A stretch of 64,000 nucleotides of DNA from Pseudomonas putida (GCF_016406145.1 NZ_CP066306.1:1364001-1428000), one strand, 5' to 3'; positions 19,257 to 28,532 are shown, counted from the first letter of the stretch. Program-made: numbers and translations. Notes: generated by a model not told the origin, from the letters alone.

Positions 19257-19994
19257 TCACGAAATATCGATCTGGTAGCGGAAGCCTTCTGCTGCTGCCT
19301 GGGAAACGCGGTACTCCAGCGGGTTGCGGTCGTAACCCAGGGCCGTGCGCTGAATGACCACCACGGGCGCACCTTCCCTGATTGCCAGGTGGCCGGCACT
19401 GGCGGAATCGGCAGTACCGACTGTCAGTGTTTCCTTGGCCGAGGCTACGCACTGGCCACAGTGGGACTCGTAGAAAGGGTAGAGCAGGTCGCCGAAGGCG
19501 TCTGCATCAATATCCAGCAGGGCCATGAAACGCGCAGCCGGTAGCCAGATCTGCTCATGGAACAGCGGGCGGCCATCTACCAGGCGCAGGCGCTCGAGCC
19601 AGATGACCTGTTCTGCGTTGTCCAGCCCGAGGCCTGCGCTGACTTCAGCCGGCGGCTCGCGCAACTGCCTGTCCAGTATGCGGCTGATCGGCACCAGGCG
19701 CTGGCCGGTCGAATCCACCTGTCGGAAAAACCGAAACAGTGAACCCTCGAAGTCAGGGCGTCTCACGAAGGTGCCTCGGCCCTGGCTGCGCAACAACAGA
19801 CCTTCATTGACCAAGGTGTCGACCGCCTTGCGCACAGTGCCGATGGCGACACCGTAGAGGCGGGTCAGCTCCGTTTCAGTAGGTATCGGTGCACCCGGTA
19901 GCCATTGCCCGGCGGCGATCCTGGCGAGGATTTCTTCCCGTACTTGCTGATAAAGCGGTAGGCGCGGGTCTTGTCCGAGAATCCCGTTACTCAT
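19257..19994 (-). CDS. GntR-family (UTRA/HutC type) transcriptional regulator
   Basis: A 245-residue regulator with an N-terminal winged helix (LPLYQQVREEILARIAAGQW, TETELTRLYGVAIGTVRKAV, GRGTFV) and a C-terminal UTRA effector domain with FHEQIWLPAARF and VVIQRTALGYDRNPLEYRVS. It is transcribed away from the amidohydrolase and transporter genes, and a 22-bp palindrome lies between, so it is probably their local repressor. An in-frame extension to 20027 is possible, but ATG 19994 gives the usual N-terminus. Confidence 0.88.
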   Translation of the reverse strand: MSNGILGQDPRLPLYQQVREEILARIAAGQWLPGAPIPTETELTRLYGVAIGTVRKAVDTLVNEGLLLRSQGRGTFVRRPDFEGSLFRFFRQVDSTGQRLVPISRILDRQLREPPAEVSAGLGLDNAEQVIWLERLRLVDGRPLFHEQIWLPAARFMALLDIDADAFGDLLYPFYESHCGQCVASAKETLTVGTADSASAGHLAIREGAPVVVIQRTALGYDRNPLEYRVSQAAAEGFRYQIDIS

Positions 19995-20049
19995 TGTGCG
20001 AAGGGTCCATGGCTGATGAGTTGGCACTACTTTACCACCCGGGGCTCGA

Positions 20050-20099
20050 TTGACAGAGTCGGTCGACTGAAGATATGGTCATATATTCATATATATGAC
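20050..20099 (+). promoter_or_regulatory. Promoter and 22-bp palindromic operator in the GntR/amidohydrolase divergent region
   Basis: TTGACA (20050-20055) and TATGGT (20074-20079) with an 18-bp spacer point toward the amidohydrolase. An inverted repeat with perfect 9-bp arms, GTCATATAT (20078-20086) and ATATATGAC (20091-20099), covers the likely transcription start. AT-rich palindromes at divergent promoters are typical binding sites of HutC-type GntR regulators; this is inference. Confidence 0.65.
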
Positions 20100-20160
20100 T
20101 GCATGTTTGTATAACAACACAGCGCTTCAGCTGCCATAACAATCGACCAGGGTTCGCTTC

Positions 20161-20994
20161 ATGACCAACCCCTTTCTGCCCGCCATCACCGGCGTCGATA
20201 CCCATGCCCATATCTTTCGCCAAGACTTGCCGATGGTGGCCAACCGTCGCTATAGCCCGCACTACGATGCACTGATCGAACAGTACCTCGATCACCTGGA
20301 TCAGCACGGCCTGTCCCATGGCGTCCTCATCCAGCCCAGTTTTCTGGGTACCGACAACAGCTTCATGGTCCAGGCCCTGCGCCGTTTTCCTGAGCGCCTG
20401 CGCGCTGTGGCGGTCGTCGATGCGACGGTCAGCGATCAGCAGCTGGATGCGCTGGGTGACGTTGGGGTGGTGGGCATCCGCCTGAACCTGATCGGCAAGC
20501 ACCTGGCAGACTATGCCGGGCCCGAGTGGACCGCATTGTTCAAACGCCTGGCTGCGCGCGGCTGGCAGGTGGAAATCCAGCGTGGTTTCGATGACCTGGC
20601 ATTGATCGTGCCGGCGATCCTCGCCTGTGGCGTGGATGTGGTGGTCGATCATTTTGGTCTGCCTGGCGAAGGGATCGACCCGCGAAAGGACAGCCACCGC
20701 ACCTTCCTTCACCTGCTCGGCGAACCGAAGCTGTGGCTGAAACTGTCTGCCGGTTATCGCAGCCAGACCGATCTGGCCAAAGCGCAGGTACTGCTGGCGC
20801 GGATACGGCAAGCGGCGGGTGGCCTGGATCGCTTGCTGTGGGGTAGCGACTGGCCCAATACCCAGTTCGAATGCCAGACCAGCTACGCCGATCAGTATGC
20901 CTTCTTCGAAGCGCTGCTCCCCGATGCGGGCGAGCGTGCCCAGGTGCTGAGAATCAACCCGGCGAAGCTGTTCGGCTTCGACCGTTCGCGCTGA
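20161..20994 (+). CDS. Amidohydrolase-family (PDC lactonase-like) hydrolase
   Basis: A 277-residue TIM-barrel protein of the amidohydrolase-2 family (COG3618). It shows the metal-site start GVDTHAHIF, HGVLIQPSFLGTDNSF, GIRLNLIGKHLADY, VVVDHFGLP and the C-terminal LLWGSDWPNTQF. Members include 2-pyrone-4,6-dicarboxylate lactonase and sugar lactonases. The substrate cannot be told from sequence. It probably forms a two-gene operon with the downstream transporter (32 bp apart), controlled by the divergent GntR gene, and so likely acts on the imported compound. Confidence 0.82.
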   Translation: MTNPFLPAITGVDTHAHIFRQDLPMVANRRYSPHYDALIEQYLDHLDQHGLSHGVLIQPSFLGTDNSFMVQALRRFPERLRAVAVVDATVSDQQLDALGDVGVVGIRLNLIGKHLADYAGPEWTALFKRLAARGWQVEIQRGFDDLALIVPAILACGVDVVVDHFGLPGEGIDPRKDSHRTFLHLLGEPKLWLKLSAGYRSQTDLAKAQVLLARIRQAAGGLDRLLWGSDWPNTQFECQTSYADQYAFFEALLPDAGERAQVLRINPAKLFGFDRSR

Positions 20995-21003
20995 TACTTA
21001 CAC

Positions 21004-21016
21004 AATAACAACAGGA
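21004..21016 (+). promoter_or_regulatory. Hfq/Crc catabolite-repression motif at the transporter ribosome binding site
   Basis: AATAACAA (21004-21011) fits the AANAANAA pattern bound by Hfq/Crc in pseudomonads. It is followed within two bases by AGGA (21013-21016), the ribosome binding site of the transporter. Translation of the transporter may therefore be repressed when preferred carbon sources are present (inference from established Pseudomonas biology). Confidence 0.5.
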
Positions 21017-21026
21017 CACTTTCAAC

Positions 21027-22328
21027 ATGATGAGCATGCTCGTCGTCGCGGCCATCGTCGTCGCCGTGGCCCTCGGTTACAAGACCAAGATCAACATCGG
21101 CCTTTTCGCCATCGCCTTTGCCTATCTGATCGGTTGTTTCGGTATGGGCCTGAGCCCTTCGGAGGTCATCGGCCTGTGGCCGCTCAAGATCTTCTTCGTG
21201 ATCTTCTCGGTCTGCCTGTTCTATAGCTTCGCCACGGTCAATGGCACCTTGGAGAAGCTGGCCGAGCACCTTATCTACCGCTGCCGGGCAGTGCCGCAGT
21301 TGTTGCCGTTCGCCGTGTTCTTCGCCGCCACCGTGATCGCCGCGATGGGGGCGGGGTACTACACCGTGCTGGCGTTCATGGCGCCGATTACCCTGCTGCT
21401 GTGCGAGCGTACCCGCATGAGCCTGATCGTCGGCGGCATGGCCGTGAACTATGGCGCGCTCAGCGGGGCCAACTTCATGTCCAGCCAGAGCGGCATCATC
21501 TTCCGTGGGCTGATGACCAACGCCGGCGTGAGTGACAACCAGGCCTTCATCAACGCTGCCGGTATCTTCGTCAGCACCTTGGTCATCCCATTGCTGGTGA
21601 TCGGGGTATTCGTCTTCCTTACCGGCCATGGCCGCGCGTTGAAGGCTTCGGCCGTTGCTGTTGATGCGCCAGCGGCGCTCAACAGCCAGCAGCGAACCAC
21701 GTTGTGGCTGACCCTGGCGATGATGCTGATGGTACTGGCTGCGCCTGTGGCCAGCATCGCCCTGCCGGGCAATGCCACGGTAGCCTTCATCAACGCCAAG
21801 GTGGATATCGGCCTGATCGCCAGCCTGTTCTCGGTGATCGCCCTGTTGCTCAAGCTCGGTGACGAACGCAAGGCCATGGCGACCGTGCCCTGGGGCACGC
21901 TGATCATGATCTGTGGTGTGGGCATGCTGATTTCCGTGGCGATCAAGGCCGGCACCATCGACATCCTCGCCTCCTGGATCGGCACCAGCATCCCGCCAAT
22001 CATGGTGCCGGTGGTATTCGGTGCGGTGGCGGCATTCATGTCCATCTTCTCCAGCACCCTGGGCGTCGTGACGCCGGCCCTGTTCCCCATGGTGCTGCCG
22101 ATTGCACAGAGCATGGGTATCGAGCCCATGATCCTGTTCATTGCCATCGTTGCGGGTGCGCAAGCCACCTCGATCTCGCCGTTCTCCTCCGGCGGCAGCC
22201 TGATTCTGGGCTCCTGCAACAATGAGCAGAGCCGCACGTCGCTGTTCCCGCAGTTGCTGTTCAAGGCGGCGCCCATCGGCTTCGTGGCGGCGCTGGCGTT
22301 CAATGTGCTGCTGACCTTCGTGCTCTGA
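21027..22328 (+). CDS. Ion-transporter-superfamily carrier, MatC/dicarboxylate-carrier-like
   Basis: A 433-residue membrane protein with about 11-12 helices in two halves. It starts with a MatC-like N-terminal domain (YKTKINIGLFAIAFAYLIG) and has the paired re-entrant-type segments MGAGYYTVLAFMAP and SSTLGVVTPALFPMVLPIA, with TSISPFSSGGSLILG near the C-terminus. These fit malonate/C4-dicarboxylate-type carriers. Together with the upstream lactonase-like enzyme it suggests uptake of a carboxylate whose ring or amide is opened inside the cell. The start could also be the next codon, ATG 21030. Confidence 0.78.
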   Translation: MMSMLVVAAIVVAVALGYKTKINIGLFAIAFAYLIGCFGMGLSPSEVIGLWPLKIFFVIFSVCLFYSFATVNGTLEKLAEHLIYRCRAVPQLLPFAVFFAATVIAAMGAGYYTVLAFMAPITLLLCERTRMSLIVGGMAVNYGALSGANFMSSQSGIIFRGLMTNAGVSDNQAFINAAGIFVSTLVIPLLVIGVFVFLTGHGRALKASAVAVDAPAALNSQQRTTLWLTLAMMLMVLAAPVASIALPGNATVAFINAKVDIGLIASLFSVIALLLKLGDERKAMATVPWGTLIMICGVGMLISVAIKAGTIDILASWIGTSIPPIMVPVVFGAVAAFMSIFSSTLGVVTPALFPMVLPIAQSMGIEPMILFIAIVAGAQATSISPFSSGGSLILGSCNNEQSRTSLFPQLLFKAAPIGFVAALAFNVLLTFVL

Positions 22329-22337
22329 CGTTCAAAA

Positions 22338-22378
22338 GCATGAAAAAAACCGCAGCCTGGCTGCGGTTTTTTCATGCC
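22338..22378. terminator. Bidirectional intrinsic terminator
   Basis: GCATGAAAAAAACCGCAG pairs with CTGCGGTTTTTTCATGC around a short loop. A-run and T-run flank the stem so that it can end both the transporter operon and the convergent chemoreceptor gene. Confidence 0.9.
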
Positions 22379-22392
22379 TGTCGTTGCAGTGA

Positions 22393-24312
22393 CTAGAACC
22401 GGAACCGGCTGATCATCTGCTGCAACTGCCCACCCAGGCGCGCCAGCTCGACACTGGAGGCGGACGTCTGCTGGCTGGCCTGCGCCGTCTGCTCGGAAAT
22501 ATCTCTCACCGTCACCACGCTACGGCTGATCTCTTCGGCCACCGCGCTCTGCTGCTCGGACGCCGCAGCAATCTGCTGGTTCATCGATTGAATCCCCGAA
22601 ACGCGTTGGGTTATGCCTTCCAGCGCTACCCCGGCTTCACGCACCAGCGCCACGCTGCTCTGGGTCAGGCTCTGGCTTTCGTCCATCAGTTCGCTCACTG
22701 AACGGGTGCCTTCCTCCAGGCTACCGATGGCCGACTCGATCTCCAGGGTCGACGCCTGGGTACGCTGCGCCAGGCTGCGCACTTCATCGGCCACCACGGC
22801 AAAGCCACGGCCAGCCTCGCCAGCGCGGGCTGCTTCGATCGCAGCATTGAGCGCCAGCAGGTTGGTCTGCTCCGCCACTGCCTTGATAACGTCCATGACC
22901 TTGCCGATACGCTGGCTCTCGTTGCGTAGCGCGCCCATGGCTTGGCCTGTGGCGTCCACCTGGTTGGCCAGCCGGCCGATCTGCGCGACGGCGCGGTTGG
23001 CCACACTTTCCCCTTCGCGTGCTTCCTCGTCCGTGGCACTGGCGGCCTGCGAGGCCTCACCGGCATTGCGCGCCACTTCGTGTACGGTGGCGGCCATTTC
23101 CTGCATGGCCGTGGCAACCTGATCGGTTTCCACTTTCTGGCTGCTGGCGCCGGCGCTGGTCTGCTCGGTGATGGCCGAGAGTTCTTCGGTGGCACTGGCA
23201 ATCTGCGAAATACCGTCGCGCACCTGCGCGATCAAATCGCGCAGGTTGCCGGTCATGCCCTGCAAGGCATTCTGCAACTGGCCGACTTCGTCGCGGCGGT
23301 GGCTGTGCGGTTGCTCGCTGAGGTCTCCGGCGGCTACCTGCTGCATGGCACGCAAGGCCTGCTGCAGCGGAGCGCTTATCTGGCGGGCGATGATGAGCGC
23401 GGCGAAGATGCCCATGAGCAGCGCCAGCAGCGTGGTGAAGATCTGCAGGTTCTTGGCGAACTGGCTATCACTGACCACCGACACTGCCTGGGCGTCGAGC
23501 AGTTCACCGATCAGGCCTGTGAGTGTGTTTATGTCGCTGGCCATGGCGTTGCGGCACTCGACCAGCTTGCTCACTTCACCACGGAAAGCTTCGACCGCCT
23601 CGGCATAGGCGCGAACCTGTTGGTTCAGGGTGCTGAACTGTGCGTCGAAGCTGCCATTGAAACGCGCCACCAGGCCTGGCAGCTCGTTCACCGTGGTGGC
23701 GATCTGTGCGTTCATCAGTTTTTCGGTGTCGGCGTTGGTGTTACCGGTGTAGCCGCGTACGTGGTAGCGAAGCAGGATCAGGTTCTCGCGGATCTGGTTG
23801 ATCGCTTCGCTGCGTACAACGCGTTGCTCGGCATCGGGCAGGGCGCGTACCTGGGTGCGAATGGTCTCGATGCTGGCGAACGAACGGGTGGCAAGGGCGC
23901 CCATTTCCTTTTGTGCAGCGCGCATTTTCTGGTACGACTGGAAGCTCTGCGCCTGGTTGGCGGCATACCCGCGAAGGGTCTGCTCGGCCTTGTCGATCAA
24001 CGCCAGGCTCTGTGGCTTGACCAAGGTCCCGCGCAGCTTCGCCAGCGGCGTCTGGAACGCTTCAAGCGCGCCCTGTAACGCCTTGCCTTCGTTTTCTGCG
24101 CCATTGGCGATGGCGTGGCGCAGGCGCGCCTCACGCAGGTCGCCCAAGGCATCGTTGAGGCGCGACACCTCACTGACCACCTCGCTGCGGCGTACCAGGC
24201 TGCCCATGCCTTCCCAGCTGATCAGCGACTGGAGCAAGGTCAGGCCCAGCACCAGGCCGAAACCGAGGAAGAGTTTGTGGGCGATCCTGAGGTCGCCTAT
24301 CCAGGTAAGCAT
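22393..24312 (-). CDS. Methyl-accepting chemotaxis protein with a helical bimodular (HBM) sensor domain
   Basis: A 639-residue chemoreceptor. It has a first membrane helix ([18 protein letters not shown]) and an all-helical periplasmic domain of about 250 residues (about 35-285), which fits the HBM class known from McpS of P. putida. A second membrane helix ([19 protein letters not shown]), HAMP and the signalling hairpin with [19 protein letters not shown] follow. McpS itself, a TCA-intermediate receptor of the same length, sits at another locus in KT2440, so this ligand is unknown. Start 24312 is supported by AAGGAG; 23 upstream in-frame codons are excluded. Confidence 0.9.
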   Translation of the reverse strand: MLTWIGDLRIAHKLFLGFGLVLGLTLLQSLISWEGMGSLVRRSEVVSEVSRLNDALGDLREARLRHAIANGAENEGKALQGALEAFQTPLAKLRGTLVKPQSLALIDKAEQTLRGYAANQAQSFQSYQKMRAAQKEMGALATRSFASIETIRTQVRALPDAEQRVVRSEAINQIRENLILLRYHVRGYTGNTNADTEKLMNAQIATTVNELPGLVARFNGSFDAQFSTLNQQVRAYAEAVEAFRGEVSKLVECRNAMASDINTLTGLIGELLDAQAVSVVSDSQFAKNLQIFTTLLALLMGIFAALIIARQISAPLQQALRAMQQVAAGDLSEQPHSHRRDEVGQLQNALQGMTGNLRDLIAQVRDGISQIASATEELSAITEQTSAGASSQKVETDQVATAMQEMAATVHEVARNAGEASQAASATDEEAREGESVANRAVAQIGRLANQVDATGQAMGALRNESQRIGKVMDVIKAVAEQTNLLALNAAIEAARAGEAGRGFAVVADEVRSLAQRTQASTLEIESAIGSLEEGTRSVSELMDESQSLTQSSVALVREAGVALEGITQRVSGIQSMNQQIAAASEQQSAVAEEISRSVVTVRDISEQTAQASQQTSASSVELARLGGQLQQMISRFRF

Positions 24313-24578
24313 GCTGCTGAGCTCCTTTTCTTGTGCGTTGGAGGAGACCGGAGGTCCATTCCTTCTGTTAGATACAGTCATCTATATGTTTAATCGGCAG
24401 ATGTAACAAAATCTGAACACTGATATCAAGAAGATTGGCGTCAAAATGCCATCATTTGGCGCGGCGGGCGGTGTGCCGGCGTGCCTGGCTTGCCAGTAGC
24501 AGGCGTTCCCGTGCAAATTTGTGGCTTATTGCGGCCTGCGTGCCTCAAATGACAAAAGCCCCTCAGGGAACAAGGACG

Positions 24579-26456
24579 ATGAGTCATTCCTCGCAATTCA
24601 CCTTGCTCGGCAAGCGGCGCTTCCTGCCGTTTTTCATCACTCAGTCGCTGGGTGCCTTCAACGACAACCTGTTCAAGCAGTCGCTGATCCTGGCGATCCT
24701 GTTCAAGCTCAGCCTTGGCGACGGGGACCGCTCGATCTGGGTCAATCTCTGCGCGCTGCTGTTCATCCTGCCGTTCTTCCTGTTTTCGGCTCTGGGCGGG
24801 CAGTTTGGCGAGAAGTTCGCCAAGGACGCCTTGATCCGCGCGATCAAGCTGGCCGAAATTGCCATCATGGCCATCGGCGCGCTCGGCTTCGTCAGCGATA
24901 ACCTGCTGCTGATGCTGGTGGCGCTGTTCGGCATGGGCACTCATTCGGCGCTGTTCGGCCCGGTGAAGTATTCGATCCTGCCCCAGGCCCTGCGTGAAGA
25001 AGAGTTGGTGGGTGGCAACGGCCTGGTGGAGATGGGCACCTTCCTCGCCATTCTCGCCGGCACCATCGGCGCCGGGGTGATGATGGCCAGCGACAGCTAT
25101 GCCACGGTGGTGGCGGGCGGGGTGGTGGGCACCGCAGTGCTGGGTTACTTGGCCAGCCGCTGGATCCCGCGTGCGGCGGCCGTGTCACCGCAAATGCCAC
25201 TGGACTGGAACATCTTCAAGCAGTCGTGGGTGATCCTGCGCATGGGGCTGGGGCAACCGCCGGCAGTGTCGCGTTCTATCGTCGGCAACTCGTGGTTCTG
25301 GTTCGTCGGCGCCATTTACCTGACCCAGATCCCGGCCTATGCCAAGGACTGGCTGCATGGTGACGGCACGGTGGTGACCCTAGTGCTGACCCTGTTCTCT
25401 GTGGGTATCGCCCTGGGCTCGTTATTGTGTGAGCGGCTCAGTGGGCGCAAGGTCGAGATCGGCCTGGTGCCCTTCGGTTCGTTCGGCCTGACGTTGTTCG
25501 GGCTGCTCTGGTGGTGGCACTCCGGTGATGTGCCGGCCGGCGCAGCACCGCATGACTGGCTGACCCTGCTGGGCATGAGCCAGGCCTGGTGGATCCTGTT
25601 GTCGATCGTCGGCCTTGGGGTATTCGGCGGCTTCTATATCGTGCCGCTGTATGCGCTGATCCAGGCGCGCACCGCCGAGGACCAGCGTGCCCGGGTGATC
25701 GCGGCCAACAATATTCTCAATGCCTTGTTCATGGTGGTGTCGGCGCTCCTCACCATCGTCCTGCTGGGCCTTGCGGACCTGAGCATCCCGCAACTGTTCC
25801 TGGTGGTGTCGCTGCTCAATATCCTGGTCAACGCTTATATCTTCAGGATCGTGCCTGAGTTCACCATGCGCTTTTTGATCTGGTTGTTGAGCCACTCGAT
25901 GTACCGCGTGGAGCATCGCGACCTCGAACGCATCCCCGACGAAGGCGCAGCGCTGCTGGTGTGCAACCATGTGTCATTCGTTGACGCGCTGCTGCTCGGC
26001 GGGGCGATCCGCCGCCCGATCCGGTTCGTGATGTACTACAAGATCTACAACCTGCCGGTGCTCAATTTCGTGTTCCGCACCGCAGGTGCCATCCCGATTG
26101 CCGGGCGCAATGAGGACCAGGCCACTTACGAGCGCGCGTTCGCCCGTATCGCCGAGTACCTGGCGGCGGGGGAGGTGGTGTGCATTTTCCCGGAAGGCAA
26201 GCTGACCGGCGATGGCGAGATCGATGTGTTCCGCGGTGGTGTCAGCCGCATTCTTCAAGAAACCCCGGTGCCGGTGATTCCCTTGGCGCTGCAGGGGCTG
26301 TGGGGCAGCTTCTTCAGCCGCGATCCGGGCAAGGGGTTCTTCAAGCGCTTGTGGTCGCGGGTGACCATCGTCGCCGGAGCTTCCATCCCGGTGGAGGTGG
26401 CGCAGCCTGAGTTGCTGCGCGAGCAGGTCAGCCGCTTGCGCGGCGACCTGCGTTAG
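24579..26456 (+). CDS. MFS transporter fused to a PlsC-type acyltransferase (LplT-Aas-like, no ligase domain)
   Basis: A 625-residue fusion. Residues 1 to about 420 form an LplT-like MFS carrier (SLGAFNDNLFKQSLILAIL, GTHSALFGPVKYSILPQAL). Residues about 430-625 form a 1-acylglycerophosphate-type acyltransferase with NHVSFVD (the NHx4D motif), FPEGKLTGDGEIDVFRGG and VPVIPLAL. E. coli has separate LplT and Aas; Aas also has an AMP-binding acyl-ACP synthetase domain, which is absent here. Likely role: import of lysophospholipids across the inner membrane and their re-acylation. AAGGA precedes ATG 24579. Confidence 0.87.
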   Translation: MSHSSQFTLLGKRRFLPFFITQSLGAFNDNLFKQSLILAILFKLSLGDGDRSIWVNLCALLFILPFFLFSALGGQFGEKFAKDALIRAIKLAEIAIMAIGALGFVSDNLLLMLVALFGMGTHSALFGPVKYSILPQALREEELVGGNGLVEMGTFLAILAGTIGAGVMMASDSYATVVAGGVVGTAVLGYLASRWIPRAAAVSPQMPLDWNIFKQSWVILRMGLGQPPAVSRSIVGNSWFWFVGAIYLTQIPAYAKDWLHGDGTVVTLVLTLFSVGIALGSLLCERLSGRKVEIGLVPFGSFGLTLFGLLWWWHSGDVPAGAAPHDWLTLLGMSQAWWILLSIVGLGVFGGFYIVPLYALIQARTAEDQRARVIAANNILNALFMVVSALLTIVLLGLADLSIPQLFLVVSLLNILVNAYIFRIVPEFTMRFLIWLLSHSMYRVEHRDLERIPDEGAALLVCNHVSFVDALLLGGAIRRPIRFVMYYKIYNLPVLNFVFRTAGAIPIAGRNEDQATYERAFARIAEYLAAGEVVCIFPEGKLTGDGEIDVFRGGVSRILQETPVPVIPLALQGLWGSFFSRDPGKGFFKRLWSRVTIVAGASIPVEVAQPELLREQVSRLRGDLR

Positions 26457-26466
26457 GCGTAAGCCG

Positions 26467-26784
26467 TCAGCTGGCGCTGACTTTCAGGCCGATCAGGCCG
26501 GTAACGATCAGCGCCACACTGACCAGCCGCACCAGGGCCATGGATTCACCGAACAGGATGATCCCGGCGATCACTGTGCCGACGGCACCAACGCCGGTCC
26601 AGATGGCATAGGCGGTACCCAGCGGCAGCTCTTTCATGGCCAGGCCCAGCAGGCCCAGGCTGATGACCATGGCGCCGACGGTAAGCACGGTGGGAAGCGG
26701 GCGGGTGAAACCGTCAGTGTATTTGAGGCCGACAGCCCAGCCGACTTCGAACAGGCCGGCGAAGAACAGGATGATCCAGGACAT
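26467..26784 (-). CDS. gdx: Guanidinium exporter, small multidrug resistance family
   Basis: A 105-residue, four-helix SMR protein of the Gdx/SugE subtype. It has the essential glutamate Glu13 in [20 protein letters not shown] and the Gdx-type helix 2-3 region [21 protein letters not shown]. Gdx exports guanidinium in exchange for protons, usually as an antiparallel dimer. The upstream guanidine-II riboswitch supports Gdx rather than a general multidrug function. It converges on the MFS-acyltransferase gene with 10 bp between. Confidence 0.92.
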   Translation of the reverse strand: MSWIILFFAGLFEVGWAVGLKYTDGFTRPLPTVLTVGAMVISLGLLGLAMKELPLGTAYAIWTGVGAVGTVIAGIILFGESMALVRLVSVALIVTGLIGLKVSAS

Positions 26785-26810
26785 GAGTGAGTCTCCATCG
26801 TTTCAATGAT

Positions 26811-26859
26811 GGGGCCGTCCCCGGAGTGGTCACGCAGTGCGTCGTGAGGTCGTCCTCAC
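26811..26859 (-). ncRNA. Guanidine-II (mini-ykkC) riboswitch
   Basis: Read on the minus strand, two short hairpins have ACGR loops: GTGAGG-ACGA-CCTCAC (26859-26844), then GGGG-ACGG-CCCC (26822-26811), separated by 21 bases. That is the defining structure of the mini-ykkC/guanidine-II class. The second hairpin ends 14 bases before the GGAGA ribosome binding site of gdx (about 26793-26797), fitting translational control by guanidine. Confidence 0.9.
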
Positions 26860-26874
26860 CGTGGGCATGATAGT

Positions 26875-26969
26875 GCAGCTGCAAGCTGCAAGCAGTACGG
26901 CGTCGTGTTGGGCGCCGCGGTACCGCTTTTGATTTTTCTTGCAGCTTGCAGCTTGCAGCTCCAAGCTGC
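26875..26969. repeat. Inverted pair of CAAGCTG heptad arrays (array A)
   Basis: Left array GCAGCTGCAAGCTGCAAGC (26875-26893); the right array at 26939-26969 carries the complementary GCAGCTTGCAGCTTGCAGCT. The two can fold into a long imperfect hairpin with a GC-rich loop. The right arm ends at the rdgC stop. Similar arrays lie at 49742-49834 and 57136-57246. Confidence 0.7.
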
Positions 26970-26970
26970 G

Positions 26971-27891
26971 TCAGACCCCTTGCGGAATCTCTTCGCCGCC
27001 CAGCGCTTCGAACAGCACCGGCAGGAATTCGCTGAAGGTCATCATCATCAGCAGGAAGCTGGCATCGAACTGCTGCGCCGCTTCATCGCCGCCATCCTGT
27101 TCGGCCTGCTCCTGCAGCAACTCCTCGAACTTCAGGCGCTTGATCACCATCTTGTCGTCGAGCACGAAAGACAGCTTGTCCTGCCAGGCCAGGGCCAGTT
27201 GGGTAACCACTTTGCCGGTGCTCAGGTGCAGCTGGATTTCCTCGCCGGTCAGATCCTGGCGTTTGCAACGCACGATACCGCCATCTTCAGCGGTGTCGCG
27301 CAACTCGCACTCATCCAGCACATAGAAACCTTCGGCAGCCTGTTGCGACTTGACCCAGTCGGTCATGGTCGCGGTCGGCGCGATCTTCACCGTGGCAGGG
27401 CGCACCGGCAGCGAGCCCATCACCTCACGCAGGGTCGACAGCAGGTCTTCGGCGCGCTTGGCGCTGGCCGAGTTGACCAGGATCATGCCCAGGCGCGGGG
27501 CGATGGCGGCAAAGATCATCGAGCGGCGGATGAACGCGCGTGGCAAGAAGGCCTGGATGATCTCGTCCTTGATCTGGTCGCGTTCCTTTTTATAGACCTT
27601 GCGCATCTGCTCGGTCTCGATCTCTTCGACCTTCTCTTTGACAGCATCGTTTACGACGCTGCTTGGCAGGATGCGTTCTTCCTTGCGCGCGGCAATCAGC
27701 AGGAACTCGCCGCTGACGTGCACCAGGGGAGCGTCTTCGCCTTTGCCGAACGGCGCGACGAAACCATAAGTGGTCAGCTCCTGGCTGGCGCAGGGGCGGG
27801 CCGGCTTGCTGGCCAGGGCGGCCTCCAGTGCTTCAGCCTCGAACGGGACATCCTGGGTCAGGCGGTAGGTCAGCAGGTTCTTGAACCACAT
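26971..27891 (-). CDS. rdgC: Recombination-associated protein RdgC
   Basis: A 306-residue protein, the normal length for pseudomonad RdgC. RdgC forms a ring-shaped dimer around duplex DNA and modulates RecA. Signatures are the start [14 protein letters not shown], the central [36 protein letters not shown], and the acidic C-terminus with [21 protein letters not shown]. Start 27891 was preferred over a frame 36 bases longer because MWFKN is the conserved N-terminus. Confidence 0.95.
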   Translation of the reverse strand: MWFKNLLTYRLTQDVPFEAEALEAALASKPARPCASQELTTYGFVAPFGKGEDAPLVHVSGEFLLIAARKEERILPSSVVNDAVKEKVEEIETEQMRKVYKKERDQIKDEIIQAFLPRAFIRRSMIFAAIAPRLGMILVNSASAKRAEDLLSTLREVMGSLPVRPATVKIAPTATMTDWVKSQQAAEGFYVLDECELRDTAEDGGIVRCKRQDLTGEEIQLHLSTGKVVTQLALAWQDKLSFVLDDKMVIKRLKFEELLQEQAEQDGGDEAAQQFDASFLLMMMTFSEFLPVLFEALGGEEIPQGV

Positions 27892-28057
27892 GAGGGTTAG
27901 TCTCTCCTTAATGCATAAGGGGGGCATTATTCTCCGTGCAGCCGTTCCAGGCCAGCCCTGTCATTGGGCCAGCAGCCATATAAAAGAAAGAAACCGTAGA
28001 CGGCGCTAGGTCTTTGAAAGGCCTGAGAATTTTTTTTAGAAAAGTTGAAAAATGTGC

Positions 28058-28086
28058 TTGCCAGGGTGGCGGTCCATCCGTAGAAT
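28058..28086 (+). promoter_or_regulatory. tRNA promoter, first copy
   Basis: TTGCCA (28058-28063), 17-bp spacer, TAGAAT (28081-28086), then a GC-rich discriminator GCGCGCC of the kind linked to stringent control of stable RNA. Confidence 0.75.
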
Positions 28087-28106
28087 GCGCGCCACACCGA
28101 GACGAA

Positions 28107-28182
28107 GGGTGATTAGCTCAGCCGGGAGAGCATCTGCCTTACAAGCAGAGGGTCGGCGGTTCGATCCCGTCATCACCCACCA
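28107..28182 (+). tRNA. tRNA-Val (TAC), copy 1
   Basis: 76 nt. Acceptor strands GGGTGAT and ATCACCC, discriminator A and an encoded CCA end. Anticodon loop CTTACAA gives anticodon TAC between stems TCTGC and GCAGA; the T loop is GGTTCGATCCC. It is co-transcribed with the following tRNA-Asp. Confidence 0.97.
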
Positions 28183-28195
28183 CTCGATGTATAGC

Positions 28196-28272
28196 GCAGC
28201 GGTAGTTCAGTCGGTTAGAATACCGGCCTGTCACGCCGGGGGTCGCGGGTTCGAGTCCCGTCCGCTGCGCCA
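28196..28272 (+). tRNA. tRNA-Asp (GTC), copy 1
   Basis: 77 nt with encoded CCA. Acceptor GCAGCGG/CCGCTGC, anticodon stem CCGGC/GCCGG, loop CTGTCAC, anticodon GTC. It is 13 bases downstream of tRNA-Val. Confidence 0.97.
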
Positions 28273-28316
28273 TATTCCACTTCCAGGGCCCACTGAACAC
28301 CCGGAAGTAACAAAAG

Positions 28317-28341
28317 AAGCGACCTTAGGGTCGCTTTTTTT
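28317..28341 (+). terminator. Intrinsic terminator after the first tRNA unit
   Basis: AAGCGACC-TTAG-GGTCGCTT followed by a T run. Confidence 0.9.
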
Positions 28342-28394
28342 GTTTGTGCTGTTTGAATCTTTTCGATTTTTTTTAAAAAAAACAGCCCAACGAC

Positions 28395-28423
28395 TTGCCA
28401 CGCTTGCGCTTGCTCCGTAGAAT
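28395..28423 (+). promoter_or_regulatory. tRNA promoter, second copy
   Basis: TTGCCA (28395-28400), 17 bp, TAGAAT (28418-28423). The -10 and discriminator match the first promoter, but the spacer sequence differs. The duplicated block therefore starts near the -10 box, and this copy has an independently similar -35. Confidence 0.75.
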
Positions 28424-28443
28424 GCGCGCCTCACCGAGACGAA

Positions 28444-28519
28444 GGGTGATTAGCTCAGCCGGGAGAGCATCTGCCTTACAAGCAGAGGGTCGGCGGTTCG
28501 ATCCCGTCATCACCCACCA
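28444..28519 (+). tRNA. tRNA-Val (TAC), copy 2
   Basis: Identical over its 76 nt to the copy at 28107-28182, including the encoded CCA. Confidence 0.97.
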
Positions 28520-28532
28520 CTCGATGAATAGC

